DNA of 5,569 nt, taken from Auritidibacter sp. Marseille-P8566. Lineage in GTDB: Bacteria > Bacteroidota > Bacteroidia > Flavobacteriales > Flavobacteriaceae. Positions 4,739 to 5,569 of this stretch are shown here, in pieces (position 1 is the stretch's first letter; every line of letters starts with the position of its first letter). The stretch is taken from positions 1-5,569 of the forward strand of contig CALPQA020000157.1 of NCBI GenBank assembly GCA_943325595.2. The letters are read 5' to 3'. Both the position numbers and the translations under genes were made by a program. Below the pieces are notes generated by a model. It had not been told where the DNA came from. It ran no database searches and saw only the letters and a program-made list of their open reading frames with translations.

Positions 4739-5569
4739 ATGAAAAAACTTGTTATTAGTACATTATTTGTAATGCAAGTGTTTTTTGTTTTTGCTCAAAG
4801 CCCTACTGGTATTTCCGGAAAAGTTTTAGATTCAAAAACACAAAAACCATTACAAAATGTAGTTGCTTCAATTCAAAACACCAATTTAACTCAGCTCACA
4901 GATGCTGTAGGGAAATTTTTATTTGAAAAAGTAGCCGTAGGAAATCAATTATTACAAATTAGAAGCACTGGCTATAAAGACCAGTTGCTACCAATTGAAG
5001 TAATTGCAGGAAAAATGATTGACTTGGGTGTAATTTCGCTTCAAGAAGATCAGAGTTTTGAACAACAATCTAGTTTAGTGACTATCACCGAAAGTGATTT
5101 ATCTGATGATAATAGTGGTTCAGAAAACACATCAAGTTTGCTTCAAGCTTCTAGAGATGTTTTTCAACAATCGGCGGCTTTTAATTGGGGTCAAGCCCGA
5201 TTTAGAATCCGTGGATTAGATAGTGAATATTCAACTACAATGATTAACGGGGTTTCTATGAACAAAGCTGTTGATGGAAGACCACAATGGAGTAATTGGG
5301 GCGGATTGAATGACGCTACAAGAAACCAAGAATTTACAGTTGGTTCTGGCCCGTCAGATTATACTTTTGGAGGAATTCTCGGAACACAAGAAATAAACAC
5401 AAGAGCTTCTATATTCAGACCTGGTTCAAGAATTTCAGCGTCAGGAACCAATACCAATTATACTGGAAGATTGATGGGAACTATCGTATCCGGAATGGAT
5501 AAATACGGTTGGGCTTATGTAATTTCTGCAGGAAGACGTTGGGCAACTGAAGGTTATTTTGACGGAACA
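4739..5569 (+). CDS. TonB-dependent outer-membrane receptor with carboxypeptidase-regulatory-like domain, N-terminal part
   Basis: Outer-membrane TonB-dependent transporter that would import a bound substrate using the energised TonB complex; the substrate is unknown. The 277 codons present run off the right edge without a stop. A signal peptide covers residues 1-19 (FA before QS). A carboxypeptidase-regulatory-like beta-sandwich, common in Bacteroidota receptors, spans about 24-101, starting GISGKVLDSKTQKPL and including GKFLFEKV. An acidic linker follows (about 103-130). The plug domain starts around SASRDVF-like LQASRDVF (135-142), then ARFRIRGLD (153-161), a MINGVSMN loop (168-175), and WSNWGGLNDATRNQ (184-197). 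The start of the barrel is reached near the edge. Full-length relatives are usually about 800-1000 residues, so most of the barrel is missing. A stop at 4706-4708 with no other start after it fixes the ATG. It is divergent from the nuclease gene. Confidence 0.92.
   Translation, partial: MKKLVISTLFVMQVFFVFAQSPTGISGKVLDSKTQKPLQNVVASIQNTNLTQLTDAVGKFLFEKVAVGNQLLQIRSTGYKDQLLPIEVIAGKMIDLGVISLQEDQSFEQQSSLVTITESDLSDDNSGSENTSSLLQASRDVFQQSAAFNWGQARFRIRGLDSEYSTTMINGVSMNKAVDGRPQWSNWGGLNDATRNQEFTVGSGPSDYTFGGILGTQEINTRASIFRPGSRISASGTNTNYTGRLMGTIVSGMDKYGWAYVISAGRRWATEGYFDGT

Noticed and set aside
1..5569. Defence, CRISPR, phage or transposon system
   Set aside because: There is no repeat-spacer array, transposase, integrase, toxin-antitoxin pair or target-site duplication. 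All four genes belong to recognised families.

Overview
The window is AT-rich and looks like a chromosome segment from a member of the Bacteroidota, most likely Flavobacteriaceae and close to Flavobacterium. Three things support this. The genes are led by the Bacteroidota-type -7 promoter element TAnnTTTG, with perfect copies before three of the four genes. Shine-Dalgarno sequences are weak or absent. The proteins have typical flavobacterial forms: signal peptides ending in A|Q, a carboxypeptidase-regulatory domain fused to a TonB-dependent receptor, and a FYNLENLFD-type secreted endonuclease/exonuclease/phosphatase. No tRNA, rRNA, CRISPR array, transposase or phage gene is visible.

Layout: (1) 1-1929, minus strand: an exported M13 (neprilysin/PepO-like) zinc metallopeptidase. 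Its N-terminal 643 residues are present and the last few dozen residues lie beyond the left edge. (2) 1930-2392: a 463-base gap holding the divergent promoter regions of the peptidase and of tatD, an imperfect inverted repeat resembling a dispersed intergenic element, and a 12-base direct repeat around the tatD promoter. (3) 2393-3160, plus strand: a complete TatD-family metal-dependent hydrolase with all expected metal ligands. (4) 3161-3297: the convergent gap, with two hairpins. The one nearer tatD ends in a T-run only on the minus strand, and the one nearer the nuclease has its T-rich side on the plus strand, so the two transcripts should overlap at their 3' ends. (5) 3298-4401, minus strand: a secreted or periplasmic EEP-fold nuclease/phosphatase with a complete active site. 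(6) 4402-4738: a divergent control region with a perfect -7 element for each direction. A nine-C homopolymer lies at the predicted transcription start of the rightward gene. (7) 4739-5569 and beyond, plus strand: the N-terminal 277 residues of a TonB-dependent outer-membrane receptor.

Most of the content is ordinary flavobacterial core or accessory genome. The divergent pair of a secreted nuclease and a TonB-dependent receptor suggests degradation of an external nucleic-acid or phosphoester substrate coupled to uptake, but this is inferred from position only. The most unusual signal is the C9 tract directly behind the receptor's -7 element. It is a candidate slippage (phase-variable) or reiterative-initiation switch, and its Cs can also pair with a downstream GGGG in the leader. 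No clear new multi-gene system is visible in this window.
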